From Symbiodinium natans (taxonomy: Eukaryota > Sar > Dinophyceae > Suessiales > Symbiodiniaceae), in the NCBI GenBank assembly GCA_905221605.1, contig CAJNDS010001668.1, forward strand, positions 1,354,276 to 1,418,275: a stretch of 64,000 bases of DNA. The letters are read 5' to 3'. This document shows positions 1 through 12,100 of this stretch, in pieces. Each line of letters begins with the position of its first letter. Within the stretch, counting starts at the first letter, position 1. A program made the translations under genes and the position numbers. Below the pieces are notes generated by a model. That model was not told the origin of the DNA. It did no database searches and saw only the letters and a program-made list of their open reading frames with translations.

Positions 1-42
1 ACCCTAAACCCTAAACCCTAAACCCTAAACCCTAAACCCCAG

Positions 43-145
43 GACCACACCATGAGCTTCAAGACCTTGCGGGGATCCTTAGACTACTTCGCTGGAGCCC
101 TCGTCCTCCTGAATTCCTTCATCATGCTGGTGGACTCTTCGATAG
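43..145 (+). CDS. Channel exon: S1 segment
   Basis: The exon follows CCCAG and reads DHTMSFKTLRGSLDYF then a hydrophobic helix ALVLLNSFIMLVD. A GT donor follows at 146. It is the first visible exon. The in-frame ATG at 52 is probably internal, because the frame is open back to the acceptor. Confidence 0.65.
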
Positions 146-3100
146 GTTTTAAGGTTTAGGGTTAGGGGTGTGCGGGTCTGGGGGTTCAGGGTTGGAAGTT
201 TAGGAGTTTAGCGGTTTAGCGGTTTAGGGGGTTATAGGGGTTTAGGGGTTCACGCGTTTTACAGGTTTAGGCTTTCGAGGTTTTGGGGTGCAGGGAGGTC
301 TAGAGGCACAGAGAGGTGTTTGGGGGAGTAGGATAGGTTCAGGGGCTTTGGGGTCAGGGGTTTGGGGAAAAAGGGCTGCCTGGCGCAGGGTTGGGAAGTT
401 GGGGACAACCCGAGCAAAGGCTCCGGTCAGTTGGTATTTGTGTTGAATCTCACCCTAAACCCTAGACCAGATCCCACATCGGGGTTCATGTTTAGTTTGC
501 TGGTTCAGAAGGGTCAGCCTCGTTGCACTTACGCTTCGTTTGTGTGTGCAAATGGTTTAATTTGTTTGCAGGCCCCACATCTTAAATATCACATACCTAA
601 GTTCATGAAGAATACTGTCCAACAGGGCCCCCTCACTGGCCGAGTACGGATGCTTAGGGTCGTGGGATTTAGGGGTTTGAAGGTTTAGAGCGTTAGGAAT
701 AGGAGGGTCTCTGGGCTCAAGGTGTTAGAGCTTTGGTTTTTCTAGTGCTTTTGGGGGGCACTAGGATTTGAATTTGGGTGCCAGGGACCTTGGTATCCCG
801 TGCATGAATTTCCGTTCTTCTTTGAGTTTGGGGCTAGGGCTGCTTGAGATTCTAGGGCTTTCATCTTGGCGCGTCTTAGTCTTTGGAGTCTCGGGGGCAT
901 ACTAAGGGGGGAGGGGTGTAGCCCTTAGGGGTTGATCAGGCATGGCTGCCGGCATTCCACGCTTTAAGGTGGCGGGGTTTAGGGTTTAGGGTTTACTGTT
1001 TAGGGTTTAGGGTTCAAGGGTTCATAGCTGCCTGCCCACATCCTGAAGAAAGGCAAAGGTCGCAGTCACGAATCCGTAAATCCTAAACCCAAGGCCCAAA
1101 ACCCTACACCTTTGTGTGAACCGATGAGTAGTGGTTCCCTAAACCCTAAACCCTAAACCCTAAACCCTAAACCCTAGACCCTAAACCCTAAACCCTAAAC
1201 CCTAGGTACTCGTAGGGAGCGATAGAGATGCTTCACAGCCGCCGTTGTTTCCACCATGAACCCAGCTGCACCACATTCGCTGACCATGCGTGTAGGCAAC
1301 TGTTGCCTAACTAGGGGGGCCCGCAGGGTCTCCATGTCTAAGGCTAGCCCCATACCTTAACCCGAAACCCTAAATCCGATACCCTAATTCCTAAACCCTA
1401 AACCCTAAACCCTATAAACCTGTAAAGGGTTCTGAAGTATGGGCCCTTGAACTGAACAAGGTATCTAAGGGGTATTTAGGGGGTCCCGAATTAAGGGCCA
1501 ACACTGAGGGACCATGTGACTACCCTGAGAACATACATCGTGTTTATGGATTAAGGGCCAAACAAATTTCAACAACCCTTAGGATTGTGTCAAACTGAAC
1601 CCTAAACCCTAAGCACTAAGTCCTGTACCCTAAACTTCGGCATAAGCAGTAAGACTATACTTATTCACATGCACAAGACTCTCCTCGGAATCCCCCAGAA
1701 GCAAGCCTCACGCCATTCTTGCCCCCCCCCCCCCCCCCCCCCCTCAACCCTGAAACCTGAGCCCGAAGCCCTAAACCCCAAACCCTAAACCCTAAACCCT
1801 AAACCCTAAACCCTAAACCCTAAACCGATGTCCCTCTTCACCAGTCAGGAGTTCGAACTCTCTGGCCGGGAGCTAGGGCCGATCTTCGGACTGGAAGGCC
1901 ACGCATATTCGAGTGTCACCTGGTCACTGCAATGGTTTGTGGCTTTTGGGTTTTGTTTTAGGGTTTAGGGTTTAGGACTACAACATTGACGCCCAAAACT
2001 ACACGCAAGGGGGTTAGGGCTTAATCATGACAAGCCCCAAACCACGAGGCTTGTCTAGCCCTGTCCACTCCAGTTCTTTGTTTTGCTTCAGGGTTGTATT
2101 GGTTCTGGGTTTAGGTTGGGATGTTCCCCACCTAGACTAACAGTCCTTAATATGAATGATAATAGATGCTGACTATAGTCCCTATTAAGGACTGTCAGTA
2201 TAAGGGGGGACATCCCAAGATTTAGGGCTTAGGGCTGAGGGCTCAGGGAGTTTCCGTGGTTGTGGGTGACAAGTCGATGCTTGAGCGCTTGCCCTAAAAC
2301 CCTAAAACGCACTAAATCCCTAAAACCTACCCTGAGGGTCCATGTACCGAGAAAGGGTTTAGGGTTCAGGGTTTAGGGATTAGGGTTTAGGGGCACCTAA
2401 ATAGGGGATGCTTGGGGCCTTAAAGTGGTTCCTACATATTTGGGGCCCAAGTTTACAATACTTCGGTACATGGACTCTTGGGGTAAAACTTTTTCCTTGG
2501 ACCTGATTGGCGGCTGCATGTGCTATGAAGATGAGCTAGTCTGCTGGCGTTGGCACTCGAGGGAAACTAAGGACTCTTTCTTGAGGGCGTTCCCAATGTC
2601 CTTCTTATAAACGGTGTTTGGGCTGTTGTGAGTCACATCGTGAGCCTAAGGGATCAGATGAAGCATTCCACGCCATTTCCCTTGTGTTTGGACAAGGGGT
2701 TTCTCTTCGGCGACATCGAGCACCCTGTGTTTTGTGTCCGTACGGTGCCCGAATCCCGAACCTCTACTGTCGAAATCCTTGCTCAGACAGAGTTGTGTTC
2801 AGGGTTTAGAGTTTTTGGGCCTGAGCTAGAGCCCCTAAACCCTAAACCCTAAACCCTAAACCCTAAACCCTAAACCCTAAACCCTAAACCCTAAACCCTA
2901 AACCCTACTAAACCCTAAACCCTGTTGATTGCAAATTCTGCTGCCCACCAAGGCAACGGATTCCGCCTTTTTGGTCATCGACGCGCTTTTCGTTCCTTGG
3001 TAGCCCAGTGGTTTAGGGTTTAGGGTTTAGGGTTTTAGGGTTTAGGGTTTAGGGTTTAGGGTTTAGGGTTTAGGGTTTAGGGTTTAGGGTTTAGGGTGGC

Positions 3101-6100
3101 ACCCTTTTCCCCTTTTTTTGCTTCAAGGGTTCCCTCATGAAGCAACCAAGAAACCAACCCCAAGAAAAGGGTGCCCTTAGTATAATGTGATTCCTGGGCT
3201 GCCCAGGTTCTCATCTTCGTGTGCGAGTGGTCACTGAGGGTTTGGTTTGAGCGATGGATGTTCGTCAAGGACATCGCAAATCTCTTCGACACGGTCCTCG
3301 TGTTCTCCGGGGCTGTAGCTTGGCTTTCTTCTGGCCTTAAACCCTAAACCCTTAACCCTAAACCCTAAACCCTAAACCCTAAACCCTTATGGGGGGGGGC
3401 TCAGAAGTCAACCAAGGTAGACCTCGCACTCAGCCTCTTCCTCGCCGACGCTGGTGGCGCCTCAAAGAGTATCGTGGTGCCTTGGGGGCAAAGAAGTTAG
3501 GGTTTAGGGTTTAGGGTTTAGGGTTTAGGGTTTAGGGTTTAGGGTTTAGGGTTTAGGGTTTGGGGAAGTTCCCCTTACCCTAGGGGTCCATGTACCTTAT
3601 TGTTATATACTTGGGCCCCCAAGTCCCTATATAGGAAGTTCTTTAAGGCCCAAGTATTCCCCATGTAGGTACATGGACCCTTAGGTTTATACTAACAGTC
3701 CTAAATAGGGATTGTAGTAGGGGGTCCCATCATCCCTATTAAGGACTGTTCGTGTAAGGGGGAACATCCCAACAAAGAGTTGTTGCACGGCTATTTTTTG
3801 TTCCTTCTCCGGCGTTCAGGTTTTAAGGAACACGTGGACCCCAAACTGACGTCCGGGCATTCGTTCAGTATACGCACATACTCTGTGTTTTGTATATATA
3901 TATATATATATATACGTATGCATTCAAAAAGGTATATATTGTTACCAGTTTTATTACAACATGTGCATAGATCTCTTTGGGTGCATGAGCCCTTTGGATT
4001 CTGGCCGAACGCGAGCGGAAGCCGACCTACTATAGGAGTCGGAAAAATTGATGTTTAGGGTTTAGGGTTTAGGGTTTAGTTTAGCATTTAGGGTTTAGGG
4101 TATATTCCCTTGTAATTATTCAGGCCCCCTACTCGATCAGTGTTAGGGATCCTTTTTACTTTTTGGGTTATGGGCTTTCATATGTATGAACAAAAAGGAT
4201 CCTTTTTTCTTCCTAGGGGAACAGGGATTAAGTATATTACACATGCTTGGCGAGCTCAGGTGCTGCGGCTGATGCGCGCCGTGAAGTCTCTGCGAGCAGT
4301 TCGCATGGTGCCCGGGTTTAGGGTTTAGGGTTTAGGGTTTTGGGTTTTGGGTTTAGGGCTTAGGGTTTAGGGTTTAGGGTTTGGGGCTGTTCAAAACCTA
4401 TCGTAGCACATGTAGACAAAGTTTGAAATTGTTTAGGGTTTCTTCAACCTTCTGACAATCAAGCTTCAACTCTTTTGGGGCTGGGTCGAATATTGAACCC
4501 GACACCCAGAGTAAACATTTTTATCGCTTCCCCCCACACATATACCCTTTACATTGTAAACCCTCCCCTCCTCCAAAAGAAATCAATCAATGGCTAGTGT
4601 ACTCTGGGACCTAGCTAAATCTCACGGAGGTGCGAAGCTTGCGCTTCTTCCAAGGGCTGCGCGTGCTTGTCAAAGCCTGCCAGTGTTTTCTGCCTTCGCT
4701 TTGCTGGGCGATGGTGCCCTGGCTGCACTCTGAAGCATAGTGGGGCCTGAGAATTGAAACGGTTTCGGGATCAAGCAAAGTTTTCGGCTTTAGGGTTTAG
4801 TCAGTCAGGCTTCAAGTTGAAGGAGCATAACCTCTTTTCACTCCTTCACGCGTTGGCATGCATACCTGCTCCTTGCCCCCGAAGCCCTAAGCCGCCTTGT
4901 ACCCGAAGCCCTAAACCCTAAACCCTAAACCCTAAACCCTAAACCCTAAACCCTAAACCCTGAACCCTAAACCCTAAACCCCAAACCCTAAACCCTAAAC
5001 CCTAAACCCTGAGTCGGCTTAGAGCAATCCAGCAGCCTCAGGTCCTGCTGCTGATCTTCATGTCGATGGGAGCTCTCATGATGGGAAACCTCCTGCAGCT
5101 AGGTAGGTTTAGGGTTTAGGGTTTAGGGTTTAGGGTTTAGGGTTAAGGGTTTAGGGTTTAGGCTTTAGGGGTTTAGGGTTTTTTTTTTCATTTTTCCCTT
5201 ATTGAATTTAAGAGCATCATATGTAGGCACATTTTTTCCAGCGGGTTTGAAGGGCCATCCTAGAGATACTCCGTAATACACTCCCAATATGGCCCTTATA
5301 CTACCTCAAGGGGCTTTGAAACGGTTCCCCAAAACCCTAAACCTTAAACCCTAGACCCTAAACCCTAGCCCTAAACCCTAAACCCCAAGGGTGCAACCTT
5401 CAGGGCCATCCTAGGCAAGACTTCGTGGCGAACGAGGACATGGATTTCGAGGACCGGAAGTGGGTATTCCAGCGCTATGGACGCTTCCTTGGCAACCCCA
5501 ACCCTAAACCCTAAACCCTAAACCCTAAACCCTAAACCCTAAACCCTAAACCCTAAACCCTAAACCCTAAACGTCCTTTTGGGTTTCGGGTCTAGGGTCC
5601 AGGGTTTTGGGTTTAGGGTCGAGGGGTCCGGATGCAGGGTTTAGGGTTTAGAGTTTAGGGTTTAGGGATTAGGGTTTAGGGTTTAGGGATTAGGGTTTAG
5701 GGTTTGCTCTTTGAACCGTGACGCAGACGAGCCGCTTGATGGCAGCAATCGTCTTGATGGGACAGCCAAGGAACCGCTTATCGAGCGATGTATACTCTTT
5801 TTGAGATTACATTTGTCAGTGGCTTAGTTGTGTCCGTGCCTGTGCACGGTGCCTTTGCTCATCCACCCACATGTACATGCAGAAGCACAAGCACACGCAC
5901 TTGCGTATGCACAGGCACACACAAAACAAACAAACGATGAAGCGGAGGAGAAAGCAAACAAAAGCACACAAACATACAAACACACAAGCACACAAGCACA
6001 CGAGCACACCGGCACACCAGCACACGAGCACACGAGCAAACCAACCAACAAGCAAATCCAAGCAAAAGAAAACAAAGCAGACACACAATTAAAAGAAGGC

Positions 6101-9100
6101 ACAACAATGCGACACGACAAAACGAAAAACAAGACAAGACAACACAACACGACGTGTCACGACACGACACGGCAGGACACGACACAATTCAAGCAAACCA
6201 ACAAACCAACATTTTGAAAATGACGCTTTGTGTAGACTGTGCTACAGATAGCCCAGCATTCGCGAGACCATGTCACAACAGAGGTGGACTACGAGCATCA
6301 AGAGCTTAATTGAGCGGAGGAGCGATATGTGAGAATCAAGCCCCCACATCCGAGCAGAACGTTGCATAAACAACTCTTGCAAGTGAGCGCGACGGTCCGG
6401 CTCACACATATGGGGGTTTCCGAAAATTAGGGGGCCCCTAACATAGTCTCCCAGAAAGTAGAATTCCCTGCTACAATTCACAACACATTCAAAAGGAGGA
6501 GAGCTAAGCTACGTGCATGCATTTCCTAAACAATTTCACTGCCGCTTGGAATGTTCGAAGGTCTTCTGCAAATTTGAATGCTTCCAATGGTGCATCACAT
6601 GGGCAAGGGTCCTGCATCAAATATTATCGCCCTTTCTTGGGACGAAAGATATTAATGTTGACGGGCGGTCGCAATCCCGTGCTGAAAATGAAACTGGCAA
6701 GGAGATCAGTCATGGATGCGTCAGCATTACTTGGTTTTTCATAGTATTTTGTAGTTCCATCTTCTCCAAGCTGGACTCAGGCTGGCAATTGGCCCACCAG
6801 CGCAAGACCTGTGCTGGAGAAGGTTAGCCAGTTCTATGTACTATTTTTTGTCCCGTACATCACTTTGGTGGTCTTCGCGGTCATCCGAGTCATATCTGCC
6901 GTGCCTTTGTCGCAACAAGCCAGGCACCGTTCGGGGACCACATGGGCTCCAAAGTTAGCACGAGCCAGCAAAGAACCTTCTGGGCCCCACGCATCCTCAA
7001 TAGGGTTGAGGGGTTTAGGGGTTTAGGGCAGATGCTTTAGGGTTTAGGGTTTAGGGTTTAGGGTTTAGGGTTTAGGGTTTAGGGCTCAGGGAAGTTTAGG
7101 GCTTTAGGGTCGATGCTTTGGGCTTCTGGCTTGCGAGCTTCGTCTCCAGCTTCCCCCCCCCCCGGCGCCAGACCCTCAACCCTATGCCCCCCCCCCCCCC
7201 TAAGGGTTTAGGGTTTAGGGTTAGGGTTTAGGGTTTAGGGTTTAGGGTTCAGCATCTCAGGTCCAAGCATTCATTTGTCAATAAATTACTCCAGAAAAAT
7301 ACCCACCCGCCCGAAGAATCCCACAACATTATGAAAATATTTCACTTATGGAACGACCTTGCCCAGTAAAAAAATGACCTTGCCCAATAAAAACATGACC
7401 TTGCCCAATAAAAAAATGACCTTGCCCAGTAAAAAATGACCTTGCCCAATAAAAAATGACCTTGCCCAGTAAAAAACGACCTTGTCCAGTAAAAAAATGA
7501 CCTTGCCCAGAAAAAACGACCTTGCCCAGTAAAAAAATGACCTTGCCCAATAAAAAATGACCTTGCCCAGTAATGACCTTGACCAGTAAAAAAATGACCT
7601 TGCCCAGTAAAAAAATGACCTTGCCCAGTAAAAAAGTGACCTTGCCCAGTAAAAAAATGACCTTGCCCAGTAAAAAAATGACCTTGCCCAGAAAAAACGA
7701 CCTTGCCCAGTAAAAAAATGACCTTGCCCAATAAAAAATGACCTTGCCCAGTAATGACCTTGACCAGTAAAAAAATGACCTTGCCCAGTAAAAAAATGAC
7801 CTTGCCCAGTAAAAAAATGACCTTGCCCACCTTGCCCAGTAAAAAAATGACCTTGCCCAGTAAAAAAATGACCTTGCCCAGTAAAAGATGACCTTGCCCA
7901 GTAAAAAGATGACCTTGCCCAGTAACCTTGCCCAGTAACATTTTTACTGGGCAAGGTCATTTTTTTACTGGGCAAGGTCATTTTTTTACTGGGCAAGGTC
8001 GTTTTTTTGGACGAAACGACCTTGCCCAGTAAAAAAATGACCTTGCCCAGTAAAAAAATGATGACCTTGCCCAGTAAAAAAATGACCTTGCCTAACTCCT
8101 TAACATTTAAATTATATATGAAAGAGAGGTTTAGGGTTAGGGTTTAGGGTTTAGGGTTTAGGGTTTAGGGTTTAGGGTTTAGGGTTTAGGGTTTAGGGTT
8201 TTAGGTTTAGGGTTTTAGGGTTTAGGGTTTAGGGTTTAGGGTTTAGGGTTTAGGGTTTAGGGTTTAGAGTATAACCCCCCCCCCCCCCCCTAAGGGCCCA
8301 TGTGCCTAAATGAAGCAGGGTATATATTACTGTTATTGCTGAGTGTATATACGGTTCCTTTTTAATATTGGTGAGTGTATATACTTGGTGGCCTTTTGGG
8401 GATACAAGAAAATCAAACCCTACTTCAAATAGGGAATACTTGGGCCTTAGAATACTTCCTATATAGGGACTTTGGGGCCCAAGTATATAAGAATAAGGTA
8501 CATGGACCCTTAGGGTTATATGGGTTGGTGGTCTCTTTAAGTAAGGTATCGGTTTTTGTAGGGGCATTAGACCCTAGACCTTAAACCCGAAGCCCCAAAA
8601 CTAGTCTATGAGCCCGGGGTGCTTTCCCCTTTCTCCTCTTCCTTTCCTTCGGCGTAAAACGGTGTACTCCCATCCCCCTAATATTAAACGCCCCCCCCCC
8701 CCCCCCCCGGCAATAAAAATTCGAAATGTGTTTTGATTAATAGGGAGTACTCTTATCAAAATGTCATAAGGACTCTAAACCCAAAACATTTAATCTAGAC
8801 CCCCAACCCTAAACCCTCTGAGGGTTTTAGTGGTGTTGAGGGGTTTATTGGAGGCCTGAGAAATATATATATATATATGTGGAAGATCCGAGGTCTTCCT
8901 GAAAGACACCCTCGACGCTGCGCAGAACGATGCGGAGCAACTTGTTGTGGACCGCCTGCGCTGCTTGGCAAGAGCCTAGATATTCCAATCATCCTATTTA
9001 GGTGGGGTTTAGGGTTTAGGGTTTAGGGTTTGGGTTTCGGGTTTCGGGTTTCGGGTTTCGGGTTTCGGGTTTCGGGTTTCGGGAGTATTGCTTAACCTGA

Positions 9101-12100
9101 CGGAACCCAAGGATACTAGTCATACCAGGGAGTAGCGGAGAAGCCACAGACTGCATTTTACATGGCCTGTGTGGCAGAGTATTGTATACACCGTTTTACA
9201 CTCAAACTACTAGCTACTGGTATGGCGGAGTCTAAACCCTAAACCCACAGGCCGAAACCGTAAACCGGCAAAAGCGGGCTTTGCAGGGCTTCTAACGGGC
9301 CCACGGCGGTTTAGTTGAGCGGCCTTTCGTAGTTTTTTTGTGTATGGGGCCTCTTGGTAGAACCTAAGCCCTTGAAGCCCCAAAATCCTGAATCGTAGTG
9401 CATAAAGAAGTGGAGCCTCGCGATTTCCTGGGGGTTTAGGGTTTATAGGGTTTTGGGTTTGCCCGAAGCTTTGAACCCTAATCGCTTTGTTGACAGGTAA
9501 GAAGGCACAGTACGTGGCCAAACTGGAAAGCATATTCCTGGCGATCGACGACACAGGCGATGGCATCATCTCGGAGGACAGGAGTTTTGTTCTGTTCTCT
9601 GAGAACCGTTGAACCATAATTAAGCACTAAGCCCTAAACCCGAATCCCCACACCCTACTTATGCACTGAATCCTAAACCCTAAGAAACAGGGTTTAGGGA
9701 TTTAGGTCCCGAGGCCCTCAGGTCTGATAGTGCAAAAAGCAACACAACCGATAAGAGCACCTACGTATGCATCTTAAATACAGGTCTTATGTTGAACTAA
9801 TGTCTTCTGGCCCTAAGACCCTAAAGTCTAAACCCTAGAGCCTAAACCCCAATTAAACCCCAAACCCTAAACCCTAAACCCTAAACCCTAAATCCTAAAC
9901 CCAACATCCTAAAACCCTAAACCCTGAATCAGCCCTATGGGTTCATGTCCAGGAGAGGCTGAATGATATCCTGCAGAATCCGAAGGCGACGTCATGAGTC
10001 ATGAGGTTGAGCTCTGCAGACTTAGTGGTTGAGCTTTGGGGGGTTTCGGGTTTAGGGTTTAGGTTTTAGAAATCAGGGTTCAGGGTTCAGGCTTCAGGCT
10101 TCAGGGTTTAGGTTTTAGGGTTTTGGTTTTAGGGTTTATGGTTTTAGGCTTTTAGGGTTTCGGGTTTCGGGTCTCGGGTTTTGGGGTTTACTCCCGTACA
10201 CAGCCCAGATGTTCTACGATGTGAATGGGCACACTTCCAAGCCCTAAAACTCAGAGGGTTCACTTGTCGCCCCCTGCTCCCTGCCCCTTCGCATCGTCCC
10301 AAACAGGACTATCTGGAGCTCCCTCAAATCTCATCTGGCTAAAGGTTTGAGTTTTAGGGTTTAGGGTTTCGGTAGATGTTGAACGCTAAGACCTGGAGCT
10401 TTCAGACTTCAGGGTATAGGGATGTGTAGACTTACCTGGCAGACCCTGGATCTTAGATAACTTTTTGAAGAGGTCGCAGCGTACCTTGAGACGCTTGAGT
10501 TGGACCTCCATGCAGCCGGGCGATGTTTCTTCAGGTGGTTAGGGTTGAGGAGCTTGATTTCAGGCTAAACATTTGGAGTTCTGTCGGCCCTAGTCCCCGC
10601 ATAAACCACAGGAAGTAAACCCTAAACCCTAAACCCTAAACCCCTATATGCAGCAAGGACATTTGAATTCACACAGTCCCCCAACTCCACCCAGCTGGCT
10701 TTTCCCAGTTAGTGTTCAAGGTTTAGGGGCTCATGGTTCCTCAGGCTCATTGTGGAATCCGCAACCCAGGCTAGGGTTTAGAGGGTTTAGAGTTTAGGGT
10801 TTGGGGTTTAGGGTTTAGAGTTTAGGGTTTAGGGTTTTGGGTTTAGGGTTTAGGGTTTAGGGTTTAGGGTTTAGGGCGTACTAAAGAAGGGGCCATAGTT
10901 GAGAACTGGTCCATGTGCATCGAGATGAGCCCGTATGATTGGCCAGCAGCAGAGCCCTCGACAGCCACAGGGGCCTGGAAGGTCAGATACCCTAAACCCT
11001 AAACCCTAAACCCCAAACCCCAAACCCCAAATCCTAAACCCTAAACCCTAAACCCTAAACCCTAAACCCTTTGCCCTTAACCCTAAACCCTAAACCCTAA
11101 ACCCTTAACCCTTAACCCTTAACCCTTAACCCTAAACCCTAACCCTAAACCCTAAACCCAAGCCCGAAGCCCTCAACCAAAAGCATATTCACATCAATAC
11201 TGAGCATTTTCCTTTTTCAGGTTGTAGGACTGTGGAATGTCTCAGGGCAGTCAGCCTAAATGGAGGGGTCATATTCGTAGTTGCCAAGTCTCCTGTGTTC
11301 GCCGTCGGCCCCTAAGCACCCTAAACTCGAAGCTGAGGTCACCTTCTGCCAAAGATTTCCCTGGGGCTTACAGTGTAGACTTTTTCGGGTTGAGGGTGTA
11401 GGGCTTAGGGTCGAGAGTTTAAGGCTCCAGCACACCATGTAGACTAGAAAAAGAAGAACCCTGCATAGTGTGCCGAGGAAGGTGTGGCATTGTTCCACCT
11501 CCTAGACAACGGAGATGGAGAGGCACGCATGTACCGTCCCGACATGCTTGACTTCTAAGCATAGGATCTACCTGGAGTAACCCATTTCTCCCATATGATG
11601 GGAGATGGGCTGGTGGTTGAGGTATTTTCGCCTGTTCGTAAATGCACGTAAACACTTCAAACCCTAGTCCCTAAACCCAGGCACAGCTAGCACATGAGTC
11701 TTTGGGTCTGTGTGAGTGTCTGCACAGGTGTGTGCGTGTGTTTGGCGCACGGCTGCTCCTGCCTTCTGCCCTAGCCCTGTTCATGGTCTGACAAGAGCCG
11801 TACTCAGCCTCATGCTTCAGGTTTGCTGTCCAGGGTTTGGGGGGGTGTGCTGCAAGAGTCGAGACTTTCTTCCTTGCTTGCCTCAGGTCACTCTGGACGA
11901 GTTCATAGATGGCATCATGCGTTGCAAAGGGCCCGCGAGGGCGATCGATCAGGTGGCGATGCATGCGGACATCAAGCGACCTTGAGGAATTATGTATCCA
12001 GTAACCAAAGAGAAAAAGCTACCAATGCGTAATGCACAGTTTCCCCCTTTTGGGGGGAAATGCCGGTCGGCTACTAAACCCTAACCCCTAACCCCAAACC

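Larger units (their letters stand above)
6901..8892 (+). other. Intron: telomere-like arrays, 21-bp minisatellite, nested palindromic elements
   Basis: Contains TTTAGGG arrays at 7010-7085, 7200-7250 and 8130-8270, the minisatellite at 7344-8095, the nested elements B and H at 8291-8515, and poly-C runs. No coding block is convincing. Confidence 0.6.

Noticed and set aside
1-40. Window begins in CCCTAAA units: a chromosome end?
   Set aside because: Only about five units, the same arrays occur throughout the window, and the channel gene is already running at position 43 from an exon further upstream.
5816-6217. Cysteine- or histidine-rich frames on both strands
   Set aside because: Low-complexity ACAAGCAC repeat gives open frames in all phases; composition is not protein-like.
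7329-7996. Long repetitive minus-strand frames (up to 216 codons)
   Set aside because: They are translations of a 21-bp minisatellite with A-runs of varying length; no conserved non-repeat content.
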